Shown here: positions 26,361 to 34,307 of the stretch, piece by piece | Numbering within the stretch: position 1 is the stretch's first letter | How the letters are laid out: each line of letters opens with the position of its first letter | NCBI GenBank assembly: GCA_016935365.1 | Contig: JAFGRB010000443.1 | Location: 1 to 61,638 of the forward strand | From: Deltaproteobacteria bacterium | Lineage (GTDB): Bacteria > Myxococcota > B64-G9 | Reading direction: 5' to 3' | Length of the DNA stretch: 61,638 nucleotides | Program-made: the position numbers and the translations under genes | Notes under the pieces: model-generated | Databases searched by the model: none | Told to the model about the DNA's origin: nothing | Seen by the model: the letters and a program-made list of their open reading frames with translations, nothing else

Positions 26361-27971
26361 CTAGCCAAGTCGAGGCGGCGCACTCTGACAGAAGAGGCGG
26401 AAATCGATCTCTGGAAAGAGGTTGTCACTGCGCTCCAGCTCGGCCAGCACGAGGGGATCGATGCGCTGGCCTTCGATCGCACCCGCCAAGAGCCAGAAGT
26501 GATCGAGGTGCTCGCGGATCCGTCGGACCGCGTACTCGACCGAGGTGTTGGTCTTGATGATGAAAGCCCAGTCGCTCGCCTGGGCGAGGAGAATCTCCCG
26601 GGCGGCCTGGGCCAGCGCGCGCTGCAGCAGACCGGTGGCCCGGCGGTGCGTTTCCGCCAGGGTAATCATGCGCTCGGTCGCCTCGTGGATGTGGCGGTAG
26701 ATCCAGTCGTTGCTATCGTTGAGCCACATCTCGCTGTATCCACCCTTGCCCCAGCTCGAGAGCGCGAGCCGGACCTGCTGGACGACAGGCCGGCGGCTCA
26801 GGAAGGCACCGGGCGTCGAAGGCGAGATGGTCTCGGGCTGCCTGGCCATCTCGCGGAAGACGTGCTCGATGAAGACCGGCCCCTCGAACCACCAGTGGCC
26901 AAAGAGTTCGGCGTCGAACGGTGACAGGATGAACGCCGGTCGTGAAGGCATCAGCGCGGCGATCTGTTCTATCAACTGGATGCGCTCCGAGACGAAGTGC
27001 ACGGCGTGGGCGGCTGCTTGCCTGGATGCGATCTCGGGCAAATAAGGTTGCTTGTCATGTGTCGGCCCCGTGATCCGGTAGTACTTGATGCCGGTGTTCT
27101 TGCGTTGGCCGGTGGCCTGGACGTAGGGCCGGATGTAATCCAGGTCGAGATCGAGGCCGATGTCGCGATAGAACTCGCGATAGACCGGGTGGCCGGGGTA
27201 GCCGGACTCCGCGCTCCAGACCTGCCGGGAGCTTACCAGATCTCGTCCGAATACGACCAGGCCGCGAGGGCTCATCACCGGCGCGAACACGCCGTGCTCG
27301 GGCCGTGGCCGCGCGAGCAGGAGGCCGTGTGCGTCCACGAATGTGTAGCGGATGCCGGCTTGAAGCAGCGCAGGCTCCAACTCGGGGCAGTAGCCGCATT
27401 CGGGGAGCCAGATGCCTGTTGGCCGCAGGCCGATGGCGCGCGTATGGCAATCAACAGCGGTATGGATCTGGGCCCGGACAGCGGGCGGGTAGGGCGCCAG
27501 CAGGGGCAGGTAGGCGTGGGTGGCTGCACAGGTGAGCAGCTCGATGCGACCCGCGTGTGCGAGGCTCGAAAAGGCACCCACCAGGTCACAGCGGTGGCGA
27601 TCGACGAACAGGCGCCTGGTCCGCAGCAGACGGCTCAGGTACATCGCCGCCAGACGATGGAAACGGGGATCGCTTCGGGTGCGCTGCCGCTCCCGGCAAG
27701 CCAGATCGATGAGCCGGTCCAGGTGTTTGAGATACCTCGCGATCAGCAGCTCGTCGCCCAGCATGGACACGAGCGTGGGCGTGAGCACGATGGACAGGCT
27801 GTGATCGATGCCGTCAGCGTGCAGTCGAGCGAAGACGTCGAGCAGCGGCACGTAGCACTCGGAGATCGCCTCGTAGAGCCAATCTTCCTCGAGAAATCGC
27901 TCGTGCTCGGGATGGCGGACAAAGGGCAGGTGCGCGTGGAGCACCAGGGCGAGATGACCGCTGGAGGGCAT
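26361..27971 (-). CDS. GH57 glycoside hydrolase, putative 1,4-alpha-glucan branching enzyme
   Basis: This 536-aa protein matches the GH57 family of glucan branching enzymes (AmyC-like). LVLHAHLPFVRHPE at the start is its first conserved region. GIWLPECGY has the nucleophile Glu191, and SPFDAELFGHWWFEG has the acid/base Asp353, in the two motifs used by this family. The C-terminal part (about 390-500) holds the helical domain seen in branching enzymes, with NDSNDWIYRHIHEA. It would make alpha-1,6 branches in glycogen-like polymer. It starts at the ATG at 27971, directly behind the DUF4912 gene, so it is likely translationally coupled. Confidence 0.85.
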   Translation of the reverse strand: MPSSGHLALVLHAHLPFVRHPEHERFLEEDWLYEAISECYVPLLDVFARLHADGIDHSLSIVLTPTLVSMLGDELLIARYLKHLDRLIDLACRERQRTRSDPRFHRLAAMYLSRLLRTRRLFVDRHRCDLVGAFSSLAHAGRIELLTCAATHAYLPLLAPYPPAVRAQIHTAVDCHTRAIGLRPTGIWLPECGYCPELEPALLQAGIRYTFVDAHGLLLARPRPEHGVFAPVMSPRGLVVFGRDLVSSRQVWSAESGYPGHPVYREFYRDIGLDLDLDYIRPYVQATGQRKNTGIKYYRITGPTHDKQPYLPEIASRQAAAHAVHFVSERIQLIEQIAALMPSRPAFILSPFDAELFGHWWFEGPVFIEHVFREMARQPETISPSTPGAFLSRRPVVQQVRLALSSWGKGGYSEMWLNDSNDWIYRHIHEATERMITLAETHRRATGLLQRALAQAAREILLAQASDWAFIIKTNTSVEYAVRRIREHLDHFWLLAGAIEGQRIDPLVLAELERSDNLFPEIDFRLFCQSAPPRLG

Positions 27972-27977
27972 TCAGCC

Positions 27978-29138
27978 TCAGGCGAGCTCGACCCTTCGGG
28001 GCTGGGCGTCCATCTCGGTCGTCCGCTTGACATCGAGCTGACCGCGTTTCCGAAAGCGCCTGGTGGGAGAGACGCCCTTGACGGGGATCTGAAGATTCCC
28101 ATCCGGCAGCGCAAAGCGTGCTGAAAACCTTCCATGCTCGTCCAGGGGCAGATCGACGCCCTTCAGCGTGACCCGCGAGCCCGGCACCGTCGCGCCGTAG
28201 ACGATCAGATCGGCATCCACCCAGAGCCAGTATTCCTCCGACCCAGTTCGTCCGACGTGCTCGCTGCCGGCTGCGTGGACGGCGGAGTGCAGCAGCTCGG
28301 AGGCCAGACCAGCCTGCATCCGTCGATGGAGAGCCTCGACCGCCTCGGCGGAGTCGAATCCCTTGGCACCCGTGGAAAGCTCGAAGAGCCGCTCGCTCGA
28401 GGGCTTCTGGTCAGCCTGGAATGGGGCTGAGAGCGAATCCGGAAGGCGGGTGTCGACCGGTGGAGAGGCGCGATAGACCGCAGGCTCCCCTTCTGACAAG
28501 TGATCGGGAGGCGTGTCGGACAGGTTCGAGTGAAGCAGCGTCTCGAACTCCCCATCCGGAAGGACCTGGCCTAGCTCGCATCGATACGTGCGCCCCGCCG
28601 CCTCCACCTGGATGTACCAGCTGCGGGCACCGATAGGTACCTCGAAGCGGCTCACCTCGCGGGGATCTTCGTGGTCTCCGAGCTCCACGACGCGAAGCAC
28701 AGCCTGGTGTCCCTTCCAGAGCTGGTGCGCCTGCTCGCTCGATAGATCCCAGTAGCAGTAGAGCCAATGGGGGTCACGGGTCAGGAGGATCATCCGGCCT
28801 TCCAGGCTCGACTGGGGCCACGGCCTATTGATCTCCCTGCTCTCCCTGGGCTCTACCGCTCCCGCTCGTCTGGGCGCATCGGCCGGCCGGCTCCTCGCCT
28901 CGGGTCTGACGTAGGCCTTGCGGGCAGCACTGCCAACTGGCTTGACGCGGGCCTTCGAGGCCGCCTTGCGCGCGGAGCGGGCGGGCTGGGCTTGCGCCTC
29001 GCCTCGCTTCCCTCCGGGGATCTTCTTGGCGAGGAGATTGACGAGCTCGGCCTTCTTCATCTTGGAGTATCCGCTTATTCCCCATTGGCGGGCGAGCTCG
29101 ACGAGCTCCCGTACGGTTTTCGATTCGAGCTTCTTCAC
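27978..29138 (-). CDS. DUF4912 protein with Rho-N-like N-terminus
   Basis: This 386-aa protein has an N-terminal SAP/Rho-N-like helical motif (about residues 3-42; TVRELVELARQWGISGYSKMKKAELVNLLAKKI). A basic Ala/Arg/Pro-rich linker follows (about 45-105), then a DUF4912 domain beginning with DPHWLYCYWDLS. DUF4912 proteins are often encoded beside GH57 branching enzymes, as here, and may bind glucan or nucleic acid. The GTG at 29138 is used, since GGAGGTG sits 5-6 nt before it; the ATG at 29156 overlaps the upstream gene's stop region and has no site. The exact role is unknown. Confidence 0.8.
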   Translation of the reverse strand: MKKLESKTVRELVELARQWGISGYSKMKKAELVNLLAKKIPGGKRGEAQAQPARSARKAASKARVKPVGSAARKAYVRPEARSRPADAPRRAGAVEPRESREINRPWPQSSLEGRMILLTRDPHWLYCYWDLSSEQAHQLWKGHQAVLRVVELGDHEDPREVSRFEVPIGARSWYIQVEAAGRTYRCELGQVLPDGEFETLLHSNLSDTPPDHLSEGEPAVYRASPPVDTRLPDSLSAPFQADQKPSSERLFELSTGAKGFDSAEAVEALHRRMQAGLASELLHSAVHAAGSEHVGRTGSEEYWLWVDADLIVYGATVPGSRVTLKGVDLPLDEHGRFSARFALPDGNLQIPVKGVSPTRRFRKRGQLDVKRTTEMDAQPRRVELA

Positions 29139-29152
29139 GATCCACCTCCAGA

Positions 29153-30973
29153 TCATTTCTTTCTCCAGAAGCCCTTTTTCTCCTTGCGCATGTTCAGCAC
29201 GCGCAGCTCCCGAGATGCTTCCAGGTGGTTACGTTCGATCGAGAGCGTCTTCTTGAACAGCTTCTGGGCCCTATCGGCGTCTCCCTGGGCCTTGTATATC
29301 CGGCCCAGGAAGAGGTAGCCATTGGCGACATTGTCGTTGCGCATCTTCAGCCCTCTCTCGATCATGTCGATACACTGCCGAGCGAAGACCGTGTCGGGAT
29401 TCTGCTGCGTGCAGTAGAGAGCATAGCCCTTGTAGATGATGAACTCGCCCTCGTCTGGATTGAGCCGGATGGCTTCTTCGAACTCCTTCAGCGCTTCGGT
29501 GTACTTGCGCGATGACAGGAGGACTTCTCCCTTCTGGAATAGCATCTCCGATTGGACGATGTGGGTCACATCCACCTCGCCCCCCTCGTGACCAGATGCC
29601 AGCCCTTCGATGTAGCTGGCTCGCCGCCTGTCATCTACCAGGGTCTGCTGGGCTTCGTTGAACAGGGAGAAGATGTCCGATCGCAGCTGGCGGACCGAGT
29701 CGGGCGCGCTCGCGGGCGTCTGGTCGGGGTGGTATGCCCGGGCGGCCTTGAGAAAGGCCTTGCTCACCTGACCGGAGCTCGTGGACTGATCGAGCCCGAG
29801 TCGCTCGAAGTAGTTCTTGGATTTCAGCTCGGCGTAGATGCTCTCCAGCTCTCGCTCCTCCTCGGACTTCACCTGGGATCCAGGGGAGGAAGCGGAGGGT
29901 CCTGAAGAGGGAGCAGAGGGAGGGCTCGGATTGCTGAACGACCGGCCGATCATCTGATCCCACTTGTCACCACCCGATCCGAAAGCCTCGCCCTCGGCCA
30001 GAAAGGGCTCCTCGATGGCCTCGTCGCCGAGACCGATGAGCTCGAGCTCGATGCCCATGTAGATCATGCTGAGCACCATGGCGTCCTGCTCTCGCGTGCC
30101 CCCGAGCCGGTCGAGGATGGCGCCCAGAGTCCTGCCCGCGGTGACGGACTTGAAGACCTTCGACTCCCGGGGATGGAGAAGAAGCTGGCTCATGTGGAGG
30201 TGCTCGTTGCTCCTGGGAAGCAAGATCCGGTTGCGAAGTGGCTCCAGCAGTTGCTGCAGCTCCTGGAGCCGGTAGCCGGACCGGACGCCCTGGGCGATGA
30301 TCTCCCAGGGATTGAGGTTCAGCGGCAAGAGGGTACCCTTGTACTCCTGGCCCTCGAAGAAAGCATAGGTTCCCATTCGCCAGGTGAAGAGCTCGTAGAT
30401 CTTCTCGAGCAGCTGCTCCTTGAGGTGATCGAAGAGCTCGTTCGGCTTGAGAACCCCGCTGTGCAAGAGGTGATCGCCAAGGCGGACATCGTCGTCGCCG
30501 ATCTGAGCGATGAGCTTCGTGGCCTTGGCCTTGTTCAAGGCGCCTTTGCGTACGAGGTGTGATGCGAGGCGGTCCCGCAGGAGCGTCGAGGAGGCCGCCA
30601 CGGGCTTGCCGTTGAGCAGATAGACCTCTTTGCGGATCTTCTCATTGGTCAGCAGGATCCGGCCCACGGCCTTGGAGGCTGTGAAATGATACAGCAGCTT
30701 GGGAATGCTGACCTCCTGGATGCTGCCCGAGTAGGTGGGCGGCGTCTCCAGCACATCGTCGGCTTCCGAGGCATCCGGCAGGTCCACGTCCACGGACAGC
30801 AGGGTGGCCAGCTCGGGGAAGGACTTCATGGGGCGGAAGTCGTGCCCGTCCAGTGAGACGGGAGTATTGGATTTCACTTTTCCCGAGCGGATCATCTCTG
30901 CGACCACGTTGAGGTTGACCGGGCCGAGCAGCGTACCGTCCTTCGTGCGGAAGAAGTAACGCCGTGGGGCCAT
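29153..30973 (-). CDS. GYF/DUF4388/J-domain/TPR multidomain protein
   Basis: This 606-aa protein has an N-terminal GYF-like segment (residues 5-60; the DGTLLGPVNLNVVAEMIRSGKV pattern), a DUF4388-like region (about 82-215), a Pro/Ser linker (about 345-370), a J-domain-like part (about 385-440) with HPD at 415-417, and TPR repeats (about 470-560). DUF4388-type proteins are common in Myxococcota signalling and motility gene sets. The J motif is in place (AARAYHPDQTP), so a DnaK contact is possible. It heads an operon with the DUF4912 and GH57 genes. The link to glycogen metabolism is context only. Confidence 0.78.
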   Translation of the reverse strand: MAPRRYFFRTKDGTLLGPVNLNVVAEMIRSGKVKSNTPVSLDGHDFRPMKSFPELATLLSVDVDLPDASEADDVLETPPTYSGSIQEVSIPKLLYHFTASKAVGRILLTNEKIRKEVYLLNGKPVAASSTLLRDRLASHLVRKGALNKAKATKLIAQIGDDDVRLGDHLLHSGVLKPNELFDHLKEQLLEKIYELFTWRMGTYAFFEGQEYKGTLLPLNLNPWEIIAQGVRSGYRLQELQQLLEPLRNRILLPRSNEHLHMSQLLLHPRESKVFKSVTAGRTLGAILDRLGGTREQDAMVLSMIYMGIELELIGLGDEAIEEPFLAEGEAFGSGGDKWDQMIGRSFSNPSPPSAPSSGPSASSPGSQVKSEEERELESIYAELKSKNYFERLGLDQSTSSGQVSKAFLKAARAYHPDQTPASAPDSVRQLRSDIFSLFNEAQQTLVDDRRRASYIEGLASGHEGGEVDVTHIVQSEMLFQKGEVLLSSRKYTEALKEFEEAIRLNPDEGEFIIYKGYALYCTQQNPDTVFARQCIDMIERGLKMRNDNVANGYLFLGRIYKAQGDADRAQKLFKKTLSIERNHLEASRELRVLNMRKEKKGFWRKK

Positions 30974-31048
30974 TCCGCCTGCCTCCGATTGGGCGTGGAA
31001 CGTAACACAGCCCAGAACTTTGCGCTACAAAAAAACCAGGGCTGTCTG

Positions 31049-31078
31049 TTGACCCGTCCAAGAGTGGCGAGGTATAGA
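31049..31078 (+). promoter_or_regulatory. Promoter of the gene at 31088
   Basis: TTGACC at 31049-31054 and TATAGA at 31073-31078 are separated by 18 bp. Transcription would begin near 31085, only about 3 nt before the ATG at 31088. That gene, which has just a weak ribosome site, would then be essentially leaderless. Confidence 0.5.
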
Positions 31079-31087
31079 CTCGAGCTG

Positions 31088-31609
31088 ATGAACTCGTCGC
31101 CACGGCCTGCATGCAAGACGCTTCGAGCTGCCGTAGGGCTCTTGTTGCTTTTTGCGTACCAAACTGTTTTTGCAGAGGAATCAGGATTCCTGTGGCCGGC
31201 TCCAGAGACGGGCGCCATGGCGGTGTCTCTCGGCGGCGGATACAAGGTGGGGGACGACGACTCCGGGCCGCTCCTGGCGGCGCGCGGCCTGTTCTTCTTC
31301 CGCTACTTCTTGGGTGTTCTTCACGGGGATGTGGCCTTCGGCGAGGGGACCTATTTCTCGCTAGCCGTCGATCTCGATGGGCGTTACGGGCCGATGTACG
31401 GGGGCTTGGGTTTTTCTCTCAACTGGCTGCCAGGAGCCGGCAGCAGGCCCGGAAGCGCGCTCGGATTTCAGGCTGGCTTCATGGTGCCCACTCCGCTTAC
31501 CGGTCTGTGGCTGGATATCTGCTACCGGCCAGCCATCATCTTCCGCGAGTCGCAGGATCTGGTGTATCATAACGTGCTCTTGGCCGTGATCCTCGAGGCA
31601 GGGCTATGA
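31088..31609 (+). CDS. Small secreted or outer-membrane barrel-like protein
   Basis: This 173-aa protein has a signal peptide (about residues 1-33; hydrophobic LRAAVGLLLLFAYQTVFA). The mature part is rich in glycine and aromatic residues in an alternating pattern (VSLGGGYKV, YGGLGFSLNWLPG, LGFQAGFMVP), which suggests a small 6-8-strand beta barrel. No family is recognised. The next gene overlaps it by 4 nt (ATGA), so it begins an operon with a membrane protein and the kinase-like PEGA protein. The short leader is discussed with its promoter. Confidence 0.65.
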   Translation: MNSSPRPACKTLRAAVGLLLLFAYQTVFAEESGFLWPAPETGAMAVSLGGGYKVGDDDSGPLLAARGLFFFRYFLGVLHGDVAFGEGTYFSLAVDLDGRYGPMYGGLGFSLNWLPGAGSRPGSALGFQAGFMVPTPLTGLWLDICYRPAIIFRESQDLVYHNVLLAVILEAGL

Positions 31610-32268
31610 CGAGCGAACAATTCGTTTTCGAGCGAGTCGCTGTGATCGATGATCCGATGCGCATGGAGATCTACCCCGCGACCATGCGGGAGAAGGAGAT
31701 CCCGCACCGGACCGAGCGGGCCGCTGGAGGCCGGATGATCATCTCGGTCCCGCAGGAATGGGCGGAGGATGCCCGCCGGGCCCTGGCCGAGGCCGAACAG
31801 CTATTCTTCGGTGCCATGGCCAAGAAGCGCGAGGCTCCACCGCCCTCGTCCACGCACGAGGCCCAGGCAGGGCAGAAGCAGGCGACGGCCGAGTCGGCCT
31901 ACGAGGAGGAGTATGGGGACTACGAGGAGGGCTTTGGCCTCTTCCATACCGATGGTCTGCCATCGCCCGATGAGACCCACATCAGGGCAGTCTGGCCCTC
32001 ATGGGCCCTGGCTGCTCTGCCAGGTCTGGGTCTGGGCCATCTCTGGGCAGGCAAGGTGAATATCTTCTTCTACCTGGTGTTCTGCTCTCTGCTCGGGGTG
32101 CTCTTCTACCACTTCACCCATTCCCTGTGGTCTTTCTGTCTGAACCTCCTGTCATGGGGCGTCGATCTGGGCTTTGCCGCCTTTCATGTACGGGAGCACA
32201 ACCGTCGTGCGGAAAGAGCCCGCAAGCGCGTGGCCGAGGCGGAGCGCGAGTTCGTCGAGTCCTTGTAG
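31606..32268 (+). CDS. Membrane protein with a TM2-like C-terminus
   Basis: This 220-aa protein has a charged cytoplasmic-type N-terminal region (about residues 1-125, with a Glu-rich stretch near 95-110), then two hydrophobic helices (about 127-147 and 148-175) linked by the ALPGLGLGHLWAGKVN pattern. G-x-G-H-x-x-x-G-K resembles TM2-type domains. The end is a basic and acidic helix. It starts inside the previous stop (ATGA) and ends 7 nt before the pseudokinase gene. No function is known; it may scaffold the kinase-like protein. Confidence 0.6.
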   Translation: MTSEQFVFERVAVIDDPMRMEIYPATMREKEIPHRTERAAGGRMIISVPQEWAEDARRALAEAEQLFFGAMAKKREAPPPSSTHEAQAGQKQATAESAYEEEYGDYEEGFGLFHTDGLPSPDETHIRAVWPSWALAALPGLGLGHLWAGKVNIFFYLVFCSLLGVLFYHFTHSLWSFCLNLLSWGVDLGFAAFHVREHNRRAERARKRVAEAEREFVESL

Positions 32269-32275
32269 GAGTGCC

Positions 32276-34231
32276 ATGCTGGCGCCATACGAAATCGTGA
32301 GCAAGCTGGGACCGCAGGGGCCTTTCGACGCGGAGTTGGCTCGCAGTCCTGGCGATCCCCAGCGGGCCCTCGTGCTGATGCGCATCTCGTCTGGCCTGTC
32401 CGTGGATCCTGGCTCCGTGAGGGCATTCATCGATGCCAGTCGGATCATCTTGCCCACGCGTCACCCGAACCTGGTACGCATCGTCGACGTGGGAGCGGAC
32501 GATCGGGGTCTGTACTACGTGACGGAGTATGTGAGAGGGATTAGCCTGGCTGCGATCCTGCGGCGCCTTGCCCAGACGGACAACACGCTCTCCCTCGACG
32601 ATGCGCTCATCATCACCCAGCAATGCCTATTCGGTCTGGCAGCGGCCTGTGAGCAGGTCGGGGCAGAGGTCGTTCATGGGGATATCTGCCCGGACTCGCT
32701 GCAGATTACCTTCGACGGCCTCATCAGACTGCGCCATTTCCGAGTCGATCTGCTCGGCTGGTCTGGCCAGCGGCAAGACGGTATGTCCGTGCCGGAGCGG
32801 CAAGACGGATCGGTTGTGGATGCGAGGACCGACCTCTACTCGCTGGCAGCGCTCTTTCTCCTGTGTGTCGGGGCCGATCAGATCCACGTGGATCAGCGAC
32901 TCTTGCCCATCGAGACGCCCGAGCACTGGGGGGGGGTACTCCGATCTTGCCTGTCCAAGGACCCGGGCGATCGGCCTGGTTCTGCTGACGAGGTGTTGAG
33001 CGTGCTGGGCCTGCAGTCTCGTCTGGGAGTGGATGAGGCGGCCCTGCAGACGATCGCCGATCGCGTGGCGCATCTCTTCGGCGGATCCGAGCTGTCCGCA
33101 CAGGCGGACGCGAGCTGGGCGTCTGTCGAATCTGGCGAGGTCACCGAGTCTGCCGGGGCAATGTCGGATTCGGTTTCGGATGCCGATTCCGGGGAGCCGT
33201 TGCTGCGTCCCGAGTCGTTCTGGGCCGGCTCGCGGGATGAGAGCGAGCTGGTGCGCCACATGACCGCTGCGCTGGAGAGCCTCGAGCCATCCGGGCCTGC
33301 TGAGCTGGACGGTGGGCCTGCCGGAGATGAGGAGGAGGAGCTCCGGGCAATACCCCCGCGACCGATCGAGGTCGACAGTGGCCCTGCAGAGGTCTTGCCG
33401 GAGCCATTCAGGCCGGAGTCCATGAACGGTGAGGCCGCGACCGGACCGGTCAGCCCACCGCAGGTGCGACCTCTCCAGCTTCCCAATGCGAGACCCTTAC
33501 CGGCCAGGAGCTTCCAGGCGCGGCAGGTTTCGATCCGACGGGCAGCCCCGCCCGGCCCGCAGCGGTCGATCTGGCTGATCGCAGCCGCATCGCTCATCCT
33601 GGTGGCAGCCCTCCTAGGCTTGTGGATGGGTTTGGGCGGTGATGCCCCGATCGCGCCACAACCCGAGCCGCCGCTCGTCGAGAAGGACATCGCGCCCGCA
33701 CCTGACAGGGGCATCGAGAAAACGCCCGATCCGATCGAGCAGGGCTCCACGCCCGAGATCGATGGCGCGGAGGTCACCCTGAGGGTGACGTCTGAGCCGA
33801 GTGCGGCGACGGTCTTCGTCAAGGACGAGCCGCGCGGCCAGACGCCCGTCAATCTCAAGTTGCCCGCTGGCGCCGAGGTCGAGATCGCCGTCGTGCTTAA
33901 GGGCTTTCTGCCATGGCGCCAGATGGTTCGGCTGGGCGAGCCGGGCGCGGACCAGGCCATCCACGCGGGGCTTCTGAAGGAGCAGGTCTGTCCCAAGGGC
34001 CGGGGCTGGATCTACGTGAGCAGCGATCCCTCGGGTGCCATGATCTTCATCGACGGCAAGCGCCAGCCCGGTAAGACACCCAAGGTGATCAGCGGGTTGT
34101 GCGCCAATGTCCGGTATGCGCTGCGCGTGGAGCTACCGGGTCATAAGCCCTGGCAGAGAGAGGTAAAGGTCCGCACCGGCGGTGATGTGCGAAATGTGAA
34201 AGTGAAGCTGGTGCCCTATTCGGGTCGATGA
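32276..34231 (+). CDS. Kinase-like (probably inactive) protein with PEGA domains
   Basis: This 651-aa protein begins with a Hanks-type kinase fold (about residues 1-275), including HPNLVRIVDVG and YVTEYVRGISLAAIL. Key residues are replaced: the Lys position reads LVLMR (Met35), the HRD motif is HGD (134-136) and no DFG is found where RLRHFRVD lies (151-158). It is probably a pseudokinase that may bind partners or nucleotide without phosphotransfer. A Pro/Glu-rich linker follows, then one transmembrane helix (about 433-453) and two periplasmic PEGA domains (about 500-560 and 575-645). The ATG has GGAG 5 nt upstream. Myxobacteria have many such proteins. Confidence 0.82.
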   Translation: MLAPYEIVSKLGPQGPFDAELARSPGDPQRALVLMRISSGLSVDPGSVRAFIDASRIILPTRHPNLVRIVDVGADDRGLYYVTEYVRGISLAAILRRLAQTDNTLSLDDALIITQQCLFGLAAACEQVGAEVVHGDICPDSLQITFDGLIRLRHFRVDLLGWSGQRQDGMSVPERQDGSVVDARTDLYSLAALFLLCVGADQIHVDQRLLPIETPEHWGGVLRSCLSKDPGDRPGSADEVLSVLGLQSRLGVDEAALQTIADRVAHLFGGSELSAQADASWASVESGEVTESAGAMSDSVSDADSGEPLLRPESFWAGSRDESELVRHMTAALESLEPSGPAELDGGPAGDEEEELRAIPPRPIEVDSGPAEVLPEPFRPESMNGEAATGPVSPPQVRPLQLPNARPLPARSFQARQVSIRRAAPPGPQRSIWLIAAASLILVAALLGLWMGLGGDAPIAPQPEPPLVEKDIAPAPDRGIEKTPDPIEQGSTPEIDGAEVTLRVTSEPSAATVFVKDEPRGQTPVNLKLPAGAEVEIAVVLKGFLPWRQMVRLGEPGADQAIHAGLLKEQVCPKGRGWIYVSSDPSGAMIFIDGKRQPGKTPKVISGLCANVRYALRVELPGHKPWQREVKVRTGGDVRNVKVKLVPYSGR

Positions 34232-34307
34232 GGGGCTGAAAGGAATTACCCACGCCAGCGCTCTTTCGGTTAGACTGGAGCTTGTTCGTTTTCCGGGGAG
34301 GACCGCG

